DNA of 64,000 nt from Streptomyces kanamyceticus (GCF_008704495.1 NZ_CP023699.1:2046001-2110000), one strand, 5' to 3'. Positions 25,682 to 34,422 are shown, counted from the stretch's first letter. Notes: generated from the sequence alone by a model not told the origin. A program made the numbers and translations.

Positions 25682-25779
25682 ACAGAACGCGGAACCAAGA
25701 ACTCCTCCGCGAACCGCTCTGCGCACTCCCCCAGCACTCCCCTAGCAGTCGTCTCGAACTCCCCCTCTAGGAGGCCCTC

Positions 25780-26649
25780 GTGGAGACCCCCCACATACCC
25801 CCGCGCACCAACGTCACCTCCCGCCGCACCCTGCTCGCCTTCATCGGCGCGGCGGCCGTGGCGGGCCCGATCATCGCCACCCAGACGGCCACCGCCACGG
25901 GGACCTCGTCCCGGGGCGCCTCGTCCGGAGCCGCCGCGGGCGGGCTCGACGACCCGGCGAAGAAGGAGATCGCGATGCAGATCGTCTGCAGCGCGGAGAA
26001 TTCCTCGCTCGAATGGAAGAAGCAGTACCGCTACTGCGAGGACATCGACGACGGCCGCGGCTACACCGCCGGGATCATCGGCTTCTGTTCCGGCACCGGC
26101 GACATGCTCGACCTGGTCGAGCTCTACACGAAGCGCAAGCCGAACAACATCCTCGCCAAGTACCTGCCCGCGCTGCGCAGGGTCGACGGCAGCGACTCCC
26201 ACGAAGGGCTCGACCCGAACTTCAAGCCCGACTGGGAGCGGGCCGCCGACTCTGACCCGGAGTTCCGCAAGGCGCAGGACGACGAGCGCGACCGCGTCTA
26301 CTTCAACCCGGCCGTCAAGCAGGGCAAGACCGACGGCGTCGGCGTGCTCGGGCAGTTCGCGTACTACGACGCGATCGTCATGCACGGCGACGGCGGCGAC
26401 TCCACCAGCTTCAGCAACATCCGCAAGCGCGCGCTGCGTTCGGCCAAGACACCGGCCCAGGGCGGCGACGAGGTGAAGTACCTCAACGCCTTCCTCGACG
26501 CGCGCGTCTGGGCGATGAAGCAGGAGGAGGCGCACGAGGACACCAGCCGGGTCGACACCGCGCAGCGGGTCTTCCTGAAGAAGGGCAACCTCAGCCTGAA
26601 GACTCCGTTGGACTGGAAGGTGTACGGGGAGCCGTACCACATCGGCTGA
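25780..26649 (+). CDS. csn: GH46 chitosanase, Tat-exported
   Basis: A 289-aa secreted endo-chitosanase. The N-terminus has TSRRTLLAFIGAAAVAGP, a twin-arginine-type signal with cleavage near residue 40. The mature enzyme carries the GH46 signature with catalytic Glu73 (VCSAENSSLEWK) and Asp91 (EDIDDGRGYTAGIIGFCSGTG), and the downstream GQFAYYDAIVMHG. It cleaves GlcN-GlcN links in chitosan by inversion. The GTG start follows an AGGAGG site. Monocistronic; probably induced by chitosan oligomers through the upstream palindrome. The mature domain is full length. Confidence 0.93.
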   Translation: METPHIPPRTNVTSRRTLLAFIGAAAVAGPIIATQTATATGTSSRGASSGAAAGGLDDPAKKEIAMQIVCSAENSSLEWKKQYRYCEDIDDGRGYTAGIIGFCSGTGDMLDLVELYTKRKPNNILAKYLPALRRVDGSDSHEGLDPNFKPDWERAADSDPEFRKAQDDERDRVYFNPAVKQGKTDGVGVLGQFAYYDAIVMHGDGGDSTSFSNIRKRALRSAKTPAQGGDEVKYLNAFLDARVWAMKQEEAHEDTSRVDTAQRVFLKKGNLSLKTPLDWKVYGEPYHIG

Positions 26650-26691
26650 GCGTTGCCGCTGCGCTGTGCGGAGGGGAGCTGCGGGGCCATT

Positions 26692-26743
26692 GCTGCGGGT
26701 ATGTCGTGGCTGGTCGCGCAGTTCCCCGCGCCCCTTCGGGCGC
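26692..26743. repeat. Solo copy of the Streptomyces intergenic repeat
   Basis: Contains TGGCTGGTCGCGCAGTTCCC followed by CGCGCCCCTTCGGGCGCG, the same core as the paired element at 24.6 kb, here as one arm only. It lies after the chitosanase stop and may serve as its terminator. Confidence 0.7.
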
Positions 26744-26842
26744 GTCCTCGCACACCTCTTGCCTCTGACAGGTTGAAATGGGTACGGTCCCGGCCAACTC
26801 CCTGTCTACGCGCGTCACCCTGCACCGAGGTGAGAGATCTCC

Positions 26843-27751
26843 ATGTTCCTCCGTACGACTGTGCTCGCCGCCGCCACCGCTACTGCCGCGCTCTTCACAT
26901 CGGGGGCCCCTGTCGCCGACGACGGCTGGCAGCAGGTCGGCGACGACATCAGCACCGGCATCAGCGGCCTCGCCCTCACCGGCCGCGCGGGCGGCGCCAC
27001 GCACGCGCTCGTCGTACGCGACAACAAGAAGCCCGGTCAGAACCGCGTCGCCGAACTCACCTACCGCCCGGGGCGGGCCGCGCTCGTCGAACCGCTCGCC
27101 TGGTCGGGCGGCGCCGAGCCGATCGACCTGGAGGCGGTCGAGGCGGTGCCCGGCACCTCCGACGAATACGTGGCACTCGCCAGCCGCGGCCTCGTCTACC
27201 ACCTGAAGGTCACAGGCTCAGAAGCCGAGGTCCTCGACACCTCGCCGCTGCCCGCGATCGCCGACGGCGACGACTACGAGAGCTTCACGCTGGCCTCGCG
27301 GCACGGCAAGACCGTGGCGGTCTGGGCCGACCGGGGCGCGGGCAAGGACCGCCCCGCGACCGTGCGCGCGGCCGCGTTCTCCTTCAACAAATACGGCGAG
27401 GCGGACTTCGGACCGGTCACCACCGCCCGCTTCCGCGCCGCCTACCCGAAGGGCGCCGTACGCCACGCCTCCGACCTCAGCGTCACCTCGTCGGGCCGCC
27501 TGCTGGTCGGCTCGGCGTCGGACGCGGGCGACGACGGCCCCTTCGACTCCGCGGTGAGCGACGCGGGCAAGGTGTCCGTCACCCGCACCGGGAAGGTGCG
27601 GCTCAGCATCGCCAAGTCCCCCGAGGTCCTGCGGAAGTTCAAGGGTCACAAGATCGAGGCGGTGGAGTCCGTGCCGGGCACGCGGGAGGTGCTGCTCGGC
27701 ACGGACGACGAGAACGCGGGGGCCTCGGTGACGTCGGTGAAGCTGGGTTGA
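26843..27751 (+). CDS. Exported hypothetical protein, propeller-like
   Basis: A 302-aa secreted protein. The signal peptide (MFLRTTVLAAATATAALFTS) is followed by a beta-rich mature region with repeated segments such as ISGLALTGRAGG, THALVVRDNKKPGQNRVAELTY, LEAVEAVPGTSDEYVALASRG and IEAVESVPGTREVLLGTDDEN. The paired LEAVEAVPGT and IEAVESVPGT motifs mark internal symmetry, as in esterase-like phytase or NHL-type propellers. No catalytic signature is recognised. It starts at ATG with a GAGGTGAGAG site and ends 21 bp from a convergent MFS gene. Confidence 0.65.
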   Translation: MFLRTTVLAAATATAALFTSGAPVADDGWQQVGDDISTGISGLALTGRAGGATHALVVRDNKKPGQNRVAELTYRPGRAALVEPLAWSGGAEPIDLEAVEAVPGTSDEYVALASRGLVYHLKVTGSEAEVLDTSPLPAIADGDDYESFTLASRHGKTVAVWADRGAGKDRPATVRAAAFSFNKYGEADFGPVTTARFRAAYPKGAVRHASDLSVTSSGRLLVGSASDAGDDGPFDSAVSDAGKVSVTRTGKVRLSIAKSPEVLRKFKGHKIEAVESVPGTREVLLGTDDENAGASVTSVKLG

Positions 27752-27772
27752 GTAGGGCCGAGTACCTGTAAG

Positions 27773-28942
27773 TCAGCTGTCGCCAGCCCTCGCGGCCCTC
27801 GTCACGGCCATCGCCGCGAGGGCCGCGGCGGCTCCTCCTGCCACCATCACCACCGACACGGACGCCGCGTCCACGACCGCGCCGCCCGCCAGCGCGCCCA
27901 GCGAGAGCGTCGCCTGGAACGACGAGGTGAACACGACGGACGCCGCCTCGGGCGCGTGCGGCGCCCCGGTCGCGAACCAGGTCTGCGAGCAGACCGGCAC
28001 GGCGCCGTACGCGAGTCCCCACACCAGGAGCAGCGCGAGCGCGCCGGGACGGCTCGTGCCCAGGAGCGGCAGGAGCAGGGTCGCCGCGGCGATGAGCGCC
28101 GCCGCGAGGGCGAAGGTGGTCCGGAGCGCGCGCCTGACCCACGCGCCCGCGAGGAAGTTGCCGACGATGCCCGCGGTGCCGTAGGCGAGCAGGAACGCGG
28201 TGATGAGGCCCGGCCCCGCGTGCGTCACGTCGGCCAGGAACGGCGTGACGTAGGTGTACGTGCCGAAGTGCGCGGTCACGACCAGGAACGTCACGGCGAG
28301 ACCGGCGCGGGTGCGGGCGGTGCCGAGCAGGTCGCGCAGGGCGGCGAGCCCGGTGACCTGCTGGGGCGCCAGCGGCGGCAGGGACACGAGGAGCGCGGCG
28401 AGGACGGCCAGCGTGAGCACGCCCATGGCGACGAACACCGTGCGCCAGCCCGCGAGTTGGGCGAGCAGCGTGCCCGCGGGCACGCCGAGGACGGAGCCCA
28501 GCGGAACGGCGGAGAAGATCACCGCGGTCGCCCGCCCCACCTGATCCGCCGGAACAAGCCGCTCCGCGAGCCCCACACCGATGGACCAGAACGCGCCGAT
28601 GACGAAGCCGACGAGCACCCGCGAGACCATCATCAGCCAGTACGCGGGCGCGCCCGCGGCCAGGAAGTTCGCGAGGGCGAGCACGGCCATCAGCAGGCAG
28701 AGCATGCGACGCCGGTCGACGCGGCCGGTGCCGATCGTGACGACCGGAGCGGCGACGGCGGCGAGCAGGCCGGGCAGGGTCATCATCAGCCCCGCCGTAC
28801 CGTCCGACGCGCCGAACGTGTCGCCGATGGGGGTGAGGAGCCCGATGGGCAGGATCTCGGTGGTGACGATCGAGAAGAGTCCCAGGGTGAGGGAGAGGAC
28901 GGCGAACCAGCCGAGGCGGGGCGTTGTCTGTACGAGGAGCAT
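27773..28942 (-). CDS. AraJ/DHA1-type MFS transporter
   Basis: A 389-aa protein with 12 membrane segments and the sugar-efflux/AraJ pattern: TTEILPIGLLTPIGDTFG in TM1, TIGTGRVDRRRMLCLLM as motif A, WSIGVGLAERLVPADQVGRATAVIFS and GVPAGTLLAQLAGWRTVF. The family exports sugars, arabinosides, purine analogues or drugs; the substrate is unknown. The ATG at 28942 matches the family start. A 28-bp perfect palindrome lies upstream, between this gene and the divergent oxidoreductase gene, but no regulator gene adjoins. Confidence 0.85.
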   Translation of the reverse strand: MLLVQTTPRLGWFAVLSLTLGLFSIVTTEILPIGLLTPIGDTFGASDGTAGLMMTLPGLLAAVAAPVVTIGTGRVDRRRMLCLLMAVLALANFLAAGAPAYWLMMVSRVLVGFVIGAFWSIGVGLAERLVPADQVGRATAVIFSAVPLGSVLGVPAGTLLAQLAGWRTVFVAMGVLTLAVLAALLVSLPPLAPQQVTGLAALRDLLGTARTRAGLAVTFLVVTAHFGTYTYVTPFLADVTHAGPGLITAFLLAYGTAGIVGNFLAGAWVRRALRTTFALAAALIAAATLLLPLLGTSRPGALALLLVWGLAYGAVPVCSQTWFATGAPHAPEAASVVFTSSFQATLSLGALAGGAVVDAASVSVVMVAGGAAAALAAMAVTRAARAGDS

Positions 28943-29049
28943 GGTGCCGAGTCCATCAGCGGGCCCCTGCCGGGGTCTGGCATGAATTCGACGTGGACGT
29001 GGACGTGGGCGTGACGTCGGCGTCTGCGCCCGCACCTGCATCGAGTGCT

Positions 29050-29077
29050 CAAGTACGCACTAATTAGTGCGTACTTG
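29050..29077. promoter_or_regulatory. 28-bp perfect palindrome, operator for divergent pair
   Basis: Arms CAAGTACGCACTAA and TTAGTGCGTACTTG meet with no spacer. The site is in the 204-bp region between divergent MFS and oxidoreductase genes. AT-centred GTAC-containing palindromes of this kind are typical for HxlR- or MarR/TetR-type repressors. No such regulator is adjacent, so it acts from elsewhere. Confidence 0.75.
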
Positions 29078-29146
29078 TGGCCCACGCGCGCCTGACCAAG
29101 GGTGGAGGGACCCCTCCCAGCCCCCACCCGCGCACAAGGAGCCCCC

Positions 29147-30058
29147 ATGAGCAGCAAAGCACCCGTCAGCGTCATCGGGCTCGGCGACATGGGCCGGGCG
29201 CTGGCCGGTGCCCTGCTCGCCGCCGGGCATCCCACGACCGTGTGGAACCGCAGCGCCGACAAGGCCGACGAGCTGGTGGCGCGCGGTGCCGTGCGGGCCG
29301 CGAGCGCCGAAGAGGCACTGCTCGCCTCGCCGTTGACCCTCGTATGCCTGCTCGACTACGACACGAACCGGGCCGTTCTGGAGCCCGCCGTCGGTGCGCT
29401 GCGCGGCCGGGCCCTGGTCAATCTCACCAACGGGACGCCGGACGAGGCCAGGGAGGCCGAGAAGTGGGCGGCCGGGGCCGGTGCCGACTATCTCGACGGC
29501 GGGATCATGGCGATCCCCGCGACCGTCGGGACGCCGGGGGCGTTCGTGCTCTACAGCGGCGCCGAGCGGCACTTCGCCGCGCACCGCGAGACCTTGGAAG
29601 CTCTGGGCGCGGCCAAGTACCTGGGCGCGGACGCGGGGATCGCCCCGCTCTACGACCTGGCGCTGCTCTCCGCGATGGACATGATGTTCGCCGGTTTCTT
29701 CCACTCGGTCGCCATGGCCACCTCGCACGAGGAGGGCAGCGCCGGCGGGTTCACCGAGCTGCTCGTGCCGTGGCTGACGAGCATGACCCAGGTGATGCCC
29801 GCGTTCGCCGCCGACGTGGACGCCGACCTGGACGCCGATCCGAACGGCCCGGCGGCGGGCGCCGGGCCCGCCCTCGCCCAGGGGCTCGACGTCGTACTGG
29901 CCGGGACCCAGAACATGCTGCGGGCCGCGCGGGACGCGGGCGTGCGTGCCGACTTCTTCGAGCGGGCCGTGGCCGAGCTGGAGGAGCGGGCCGCCGACGG
30001 GGTCACGGAGTACACGGGGCCCGAGACCGTACGACGCCTCAGGACGCGTCGGTCGTGA
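29147..30058 (+). CDS. NAD(P)-dependent imine-reductase-like oxidoreductase
   Basis: A 303-aa enzyme of the beta-hydroxyacid dehydrogenase/imine reductase fold. An N-terminal Rossmann domain (VSVIGLGDMGRALAGALLAAGH, VWNRSADKADELVARGA) is followed by ALVNLTNGTPDEAREAEKWAAG, GGIMAIPATVGTPGAFVLYSG and a helical C-terminal dimerisation domain (DLALLSAMDMMFAGFFHSVA). The position of the GGIMAIP motif and the long C-terminal helices fit bacterial IREDs, which reduce cyclic imines with NADPH. ATG 29147 has an AAGGAG site. The 3' end overlaps the convergent permease gene by 20 bp. Confidence 0.82.
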   Translation: MSSKAPVSVIGLGDMGRALAGALLAAGHPTTVWNRSADKADELVARGAVRAASAEEALLASPLTLVCLLDYDTNRAVLEPAVGALRGRALVNLTNGTPDEAREAEKWAAGAGADYLDGGIMAIPATVGTPGAFVLYSGAERHFAAHRETLEALGAAKYLGADAGIAPLYDLALLSAMDMMFAGFFHSVAMATSHEEGSAGGFTELLVPWLTSMTQVMPAFAADVDADLDADPNGPAAGAGPALAQGLDVVLAGTQNMLRAARDAGVRADFFERAVAELEERAADGVTEYTGPETVRRLRTRRS

Positions 30059-31442
30059 GTCCCTGGGCCACGGGCGACGGACTCTGGGGCGAACTCCCCT
30101 TCGTACCGAGGTGGTTGAAGACCAGGTTCAGCGCCACCGCGAGGATGCAGCCCGTGGAGATGCCGGAGCCGAGGACGATCTGCGCCCAGTCGGGGAACGC
30201 CTCGTAGAAGCCGTCGGAGAGCGCCGGGGCCAGGCCCGCGCCGAGGGTGACGACCACGATCAGCGCGTTGTCGCCGCGGTGCAGGTCGGCCTGGAACAGG
30301 GTCTGGATGCCGCTGACCGCGATGGAGCCGAAGAGGAAGAGGCTCACGGCGGCGAGCACCGGCATGGGGACCACCGAGATCAGCGCGGCCGCGGCCGGGC
30401 TGAGGCCGATCAGGACCAGGATGGCGCCGCTGAGGGCGACGACGAAGCGGCTGCGCACCTTGGAGATGACGACCAGGCCGATGTTCTGCGCGAACGCGCT
30501 GGCGTGGAAGGCGTTGAAGAGGGGGCTGAGCGCCGAGCCGAGCGCGTCGGCGCGCAGTCCGCGGGCGATGGTCTTCTCGTCGACGTCCTTCTCGACGATC
30601 TTGCCGAGGGCGATCATGTCGGCGGTCGACTCGGTGAGGATCACCAGCATCACGACGCACATGGAGATGATCGCCGGGATGTTGAACTCCGGGGCGCCGA
30701 AGTGCAGGGGCGAGGGGATGCCCACCGGGTCCGCGCCGTCCAGCTTGGAGAAGTCCGCGAGGCCCATCGGTATCGCGAGCAGCGTGCCGAAGACCATCGC
30801 GAAGAGCATGCTGATCTGCTTGAGGAAGCCGCGCGTGAACCGTTGCAGCAGGAGCATGGCGAGGACGGTGGCGCCCGCGAGTCCGATGCTCTTCGGTTCC
30901 GGCGTGCCGGTCGTGGAGTCGTCCACGATCCAGTCGTACGCGACGGGGATCAGCGAGACGCCGATGAGGGTGATGACCGAGCCCGTGACGACGGGCGGGA
31001 AGAAGCGGACGAGCCGGGAGAAGTACGAACTGACCAGGAAACCGAAGAGACTTGAGACGATGATGGCGCCGAAGACGACCGGCATGCCCGCCTCGACGCC
31101 GCCCTGGGTCGAGATGATCGTCAGCATCACGCCGACGCCCGCGAACGAGACGCCGTTGACGAACGGCAGCCGCGAGCCGATGAAGTTGCCGATGCCGAGG
31201 GTCTGCAGCAGCGTCGCGATGCCCGCCATCAGCAGGCTGCCGCCCATGAGTACGGCCGTGTCCCCCGGCGACATCTTCGCCGCGACGGCCACGACGAGCG
31301 GGACGGACACCGCGCCCGCGTACATGGAGGCGACGTGCTGGAGGCTGGCGACGAGCATCCGGCCCGGCGGCAGGACCTCGTCGACGGGGTGGACTTCGGG
31401 GGCGTCCGCAGGCGCTGCGGTGGACTTCGCTTCAGAACTCAT
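30039..31442 (-). CDS. NCS2-family xanthine/uric acid permease (first of three)
   Basis: A 467-aa nucleobase:cation symporter-2 protein with about 14 membrane segments. It has QHVASMYAGAVSVPLVVA, the RLPFVNGVSFAGVG segment, RFFPPVVTGSVITLIGVSLIPVA (family motif) and ILTESTADMIALGKIV, where the conserved Glu-Ser-x-Ala lies. FNAFHASAFAQNIGLV completes the transport core. It imports xanthine, urate or a related purine with protons. It is separated from the other two permease genes by the toxin gene at 31.7-32.6 kb. The ribosome site is weak, and the 295 bp upstream should hold the promoter shared with that divergent gene. Confidence 0.88.
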   Translation of the reverse strand: MSSEAKSTAAPADAPEVHPVDEVLPPGRMLVASLQHVASMYAGAVSVPLVVAVAAKMSPGDTAVLMGGSLLMAGIATLLQTLGIGNFIGSRLPFVNGVSFAGVGVMLTIISTQGGVEAGMPVVFGAIIVSSLFGFLVSSYFSRLVRFFPPVVTGSVITLIGVSLIPVAYDWIVDDSTTGTPEPKSIGLAGATVLAMLLLQRFTRGFLKQISMLFAMVFGTLLAIPMGLADFSKLDGADPVGIPSPLHFGAPEFNIPAIISMCVVMLVILTESTADMIALGKIVEKDVDEKTIARGLRADALGSALSPLFNAFHASAFAQNIGLVVISKVRSRFVVALSGAILVLIGLSPAAAALISVVPMPVLAAVSLFLFGSIAVSGIQTLFQADLHRGDNALIVVVTLGAGLAPALSDGFYEAFPDWAQIVLGSGISTGCILAVALNLVFNHLGTKGSSPQSPSPVAQGLTTDAS

Positions 31443-31737
31443 GGGTGGCGCTTCTTCCGTTGCGTGACGCCGGAAGTCGCTCCCGTTCCGTGGGAGTTCA
31501 TGAGACGCGGAACCGGGCGGACTTAACCGACTGGAAAGTAACTTCCGCCATGCGATCGGCGGCGCCCCGACGTTACGTCAGCGCACCCCGGCTGCGGAAG
31601 ACCTCGAAGCCACCCGGATTGATCGCCGCGACCGCGCCCACCTGCCCGTTCGGTCATCCGACACTGCCCTTTGACTTCTGGCCCCGACCAGTGGCCATCG
31701 GGAAGCATGGGTGCCTCTGTCACCGAGGAGCCTCACG

Positions 31738-32634
31738 TTGCGCGAACACGACCACGCCAGGAAGAACGCCCCAGCGACGTCGCGAGCCGCGGCGCGCAGA
31801 GCCCCGGCCGGAGCGGGCTCCCCCTTGCAGCGGCTCCAGGCGCTGCAAGGCGCCGCGGGCAACGCCGCCGTCGTCCAGCTGCTCCAGCAGAACGGGCGGC
31901 AGGGCGGACAGCGGGGCGAGCAGCCCGTGGTGCAGCGCGCGCCGGGGCAGGACTCGATGGCCATGGACATCGACCAGCTGGACTTCTCCGATGCCGAGGA
32001 GATCTCGGACGGCGGAATGGACTCCGAGGCGGAGGAGGCCGACTTCCCGGCGTTCATGGCCGAGCGCGGCAAGTACCCGCGGTCCACCACGCCGACGCCC
32101 CAGGAGGCGGTCGGGTTCGGCGACAGCAAGTACGGCATCGACCCGGGCAAGGTGAAGTCGATGCGCGAGGACAAGGCGGGCGGCGGACGCCCCCTCCCAC
32201 CGCTGCAGTACCGCAAGGACAACGAACTGCTCTACCGCTGGGACGGCAGGACGCCGGACCAGATCCTCGGCAAGGGGTTCGCGCCCTGGAACGAGAAGCT
32301 CCCCGCGAGCCTGCGGCACTACCAGAAGCTGCTGCAGAAGACCGGTTTCGTCAGCACCACCCGCTCCCCCGGCGGATACGTGCCCGACTGGGCGCGGCAG
32401 CCGGACGGCAGCGGCTACCGCTACGTGATCAACGCTCCCGGCGGCATCGACCTGGTGGAAACGCTGGGCACCACGTCCTTCGTCCAACAGCAGGAAGTCA
32501 TCTTCTGGAAGGGCGTCAAGCCCGGCTACATCCTGCGCGCGGAGCTGTGCGACAAGGACGGCAAGGTCATCAAGGTCATTCCCCCGGGCGGCGGCGCGGC
32601 GGCGGGCCAGGGCGACGCCATGGACATCGACTGA
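31738..32634 (+). CDS. Putative pertussis-like ADP-ribosyltransferase toxin with eCIS-type leader
   Basis: A 298-aa protein that begins at TTG 31738, 7 bp after GAGGAG. Residues 1-50 (REHDHARK... then PLQRLQALQGAAGNAAVVQL) match the short LQR.GNAAV leader found in actinobacterial proteins linked to extracellular contractile injection systems. A disordered acidic linker follows. Residues about 160-280 carry an R-S-E ADP-ribosyltransferase core: Arg167 in LLYRWDGRTPDQIL with GFAPWNEKLP, Ser206-Thr-Thr in GFVSTTRSPGG, and Glu253 in QQQEVIFWKGVKPGYI. This order and spacing match pertussis and cholera toxin A chains. AMDID occurs at 75-79 and again at the C-terminus. No signal peptide. No immunity gene is obvious nearby. 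Confidence 0.72.
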   Translation: MREHDHARKNAPATSRAAARRAPAGAGSPLQRLQALQGAAGNAAVVQLLQQNGRQGGQRGEQPVVQRAPGQDSMAMDIDQLDFSDAEEISDGGMDSEAEEADFPAFMAERGKYPRSTTPTPQEAVGFGDSKYGIDPGKVKSMREDKAGGGRPLPPLQYRKDNELLYRWDGRTPDQILGKGFAPWNEKLPASLRHYQKLLQKTGFVSTTRSPGGYVPDWARQPDGSGYRYVINAPGGIDLVETLGTTSFVQQQEVIFWKGVKPGYILRAELCDKDGKVIKVIPPGGGAAAGQGDAMDID

Positions 32635-32645
32635 GGAACGTCCGG

Positions 32646-32686
32646 CGGGGCTCCTCGCGCGGAACCTGACCGCGCGAAGGGCCCCG
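32646..32686. terminator. Hairpin between toxin gene and permease gene
   Basis: CGGGGC..CTCGCGCGG and CCGCGCGA..GGCCCCG pair over about 15 bp with a few mismatches and a 7-nt loop. It lies just after the toxin stop and before the convergent permease stop. Confidence 0.55.
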
Positions 32687-32715
32687 AAGCGCCGGAGCAC
32701 CCGGTGACCTGTGGC

Positions 32716-34194
32716 TCAGTGCACCGCCGCCTGCCCCTGTGCCTGCCCCGGCACCCGCGTCTCGGCGATCGCCCCGCCGCCCTCCATCGGCGCCGTGACG
32801 TCGTCGTCCTCGCGGCCCTTGCCGATGTGGTTGAAGACCAGGTTCAGGAGCACGGCGGCCACGCAGCCCGTCGAGATGCCCGAGTCGAGGATGATCTTCG
32901 CGGTCTCCGGGAACGCGTGGTAGAACTCCGGCGCCGCGATCGGGATCAGGCCGACGGCCAGCGAAACCGCCACGATCAGCACGTTGTTGTCCTTCTCCAG
33001 GTTCGCCTTGACCAGCGTCTGGATGCCGCTCGCCGCGACCGAGCCGAAGAGGACCACACCCGCGCCGCCGAGCACCGGGCGCGGCACGACCGCGATCAGC
33101 GACGCCGCCATCGGGCACAGGCCCATCAGGACGAGGAAGCCGCCGCCCGCCGCCACGACGTACCGGCTGCGGATCTTGGTCATCGCGACCAGGCCGATGT
33201 TCTGCGCGAAGGCACTGCACATGAAGCCGTTGAAGAGCGGGCTGATCGCCGAGCCGAGGGTGTCGGCGCGCAGGCCGGCCGCGATGGTCTTCTCGTCGGC
33301 GGGGCGGTCGACGATCTCACCGAGCGCCAGCATGTCGGCGGTGGACTCGGTCATCGAGACCACCATGACCACGCACAGGGAGACGATCGCGGCGGCCGCG
33401 AACTGCGGGGCGCCGAAGTGGAAGGGCGTCGGGAAGCCGACGATGTCCGCGTCGCCGACCGGGCCGAAGTCCGTGACGCCGAACGGGATCGCGACGACCG
33501 TGCCGATGACCAGGCCGAGCAGCACCGCGATCTGCTTCACGAAGCCGGTGGTGAAGCGGCGCAGGAGCAGCACGATGACGAGCGTGATGCCCGCGAGGCC
33601 CAGGTTCTTCATCGAGCCGTAGTCGTCGGCGCCGGGAACCGGGCCCTGCGCCCAGCCGAAGGCGACGGGCATCAGCGAGATGCCGATCAGGGTGATGACC
33701 GTGCCGGTCACGACCGGCGGGAAGAAGCGGATCATCTTGGAGAAGAACGGGGCGGCGATGAAGCCGAGGATGCCCGCGACGATGACCGCGCCGAAGATGA
33801 TCGGCAGGGCGTCGTCCTTGTCCTTGGTCGAGTCGACGACCGCGAGCATGGGCGCGACACCGGCGAAGGTCACGCCGTTGACGAAGGGCAGGCGGGCGCC
33901 GATCTTCCAGACGCCGAGGGTCTGCAGGAAGGTCGCGAGGCCCGCGGTGAAGAGACAGGCGCCGGTCAGGAAGGTGAGTTCCTTGGCGGAGAGGCCGATC
34001 GCCGCGCCCACGATGAGCGGGGGTGCGACCACGCCCGCGTACATGGCCGCCACGTGCTGGAGGCCGGTCGTCGCCATCTTCAGGGGCGGGAGCTTCTCGT
34101 CCACCGGGTGTACGTCGGCCGGGTGTACGGGGCCCTCGTCGGCGGCTGGGTCTGGGGTGGTGCCTTGCTTGGTGAACCTGGGCTGATTGGCCAC
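32716..34194 (-). CDS. NCS2-family purine permease (second of three)
   Basis: A 492-aa NCS2 symporter. A hydrophilic N-terminal 40 residues precede QHVAAMYAGVVAPPLIVG, RLPFVNGVTFAGVAPML, RFFPPVVTGTVITLIGISLMPVA, VVSMTESTADMLALGEIV and FNGFMCSAFAQNIGLVAMTKIRSRYV. The GTG at 34194 has an excellent GGAGGAG site. Closest in motif detail to xanthine/uric acid permeases. It is preceded by two hairpins that separate it from the 8-oxoguanine deaminase gene, so it may be transcribed from its own promoter within 34195-34350. Confidence 0.88.
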   Translation of the reverse strand: MANQPRFTKQGTTPDPAADEGPVHPADVHPVDEKLPPLKMATTGLQHVAAMYAGVVAPPLIVGAAIGLSAKELTFLTGACLFTAGLATFLQTLGVWKIGARLPFVNGVTFAGVAPMLAVVDSTKDKDDALPIIFGAVIVAGILGFIAAPFFSKMIRFFPPVVTGTVITLIGISLMPVAFGWAQGPVPGADDYGSMKNLGLAGITLVIVLLLRRFTTGFVKQIAVLLGLVIGTVVAIPFGVTDFGPVGDADIVGFPTPFHFGAPQFAAAAIVSLCVVMVVSMTESTADMLALGEIVDRPADEKTIAAGLRADTLGSAISPLFNGFMCSAFAQNIGLVAMTKIRSRYVVAAGGGFLVLMGLCPMAASLIAVVPRPVLGGAGVVLFGSVAASGIQTLVKANLEKDNNVLIVAVSLAVGLIPIAAPEFYHAFPETAKIILDSGISTGCVAAVLLNLVFNHIGKGREDDDVTAPMEGGGAIAETRVPGQAQGQAAVH

Positions 34195-34350
34195 TGTGGC
34201 TCCTCCGGTTGTTTTCCGGTCCCGGCTGAGCGCCGGCACTTTTCGCTTCTGGGAGGTGGTGCGTCGTGCAAGGACTTGCTCGGTATGAAGTTGTGGGTGG
34301 TGCTGAGAGGTACCGGCGTGGCCGGTGGAAATGCGCCCAGGTAGTGCTGA

Positions 34351-34422
34351 CCGCCCCGGGAACGCGAAGCTTTGGGCCGCGTTCCGGGGCGGCACTTGAG
34401 CAGCCCGCTCGGCTGCTCAAGT
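34351..34422 (-). terminator. Tandem hairpins downstream of 8-oxoguanine deaminase gene
   Basis: A stem from CCGCCCCGGGAACGCG (34351-34366) to CGCGTTCCGGGGCGG (34378-34392) is followed by ACTTGAGCAGCC and GGCTGCTCAAGT (34394-34422, 12-bp perfect stem, 5-nt loop). They lie directly after the deaminase stop codon on the minus strand. Confidence 0.7.

Noticed and set aside
31501..31560. A third copy of the hyi/gcl paired operator before the first permease gene
   Set aside because: GGAAAGTAACTTCCGCCATGCG resembles parts of the sites but lacks the matching right arm and the 21-bp spacing, so it is not listed as a site.
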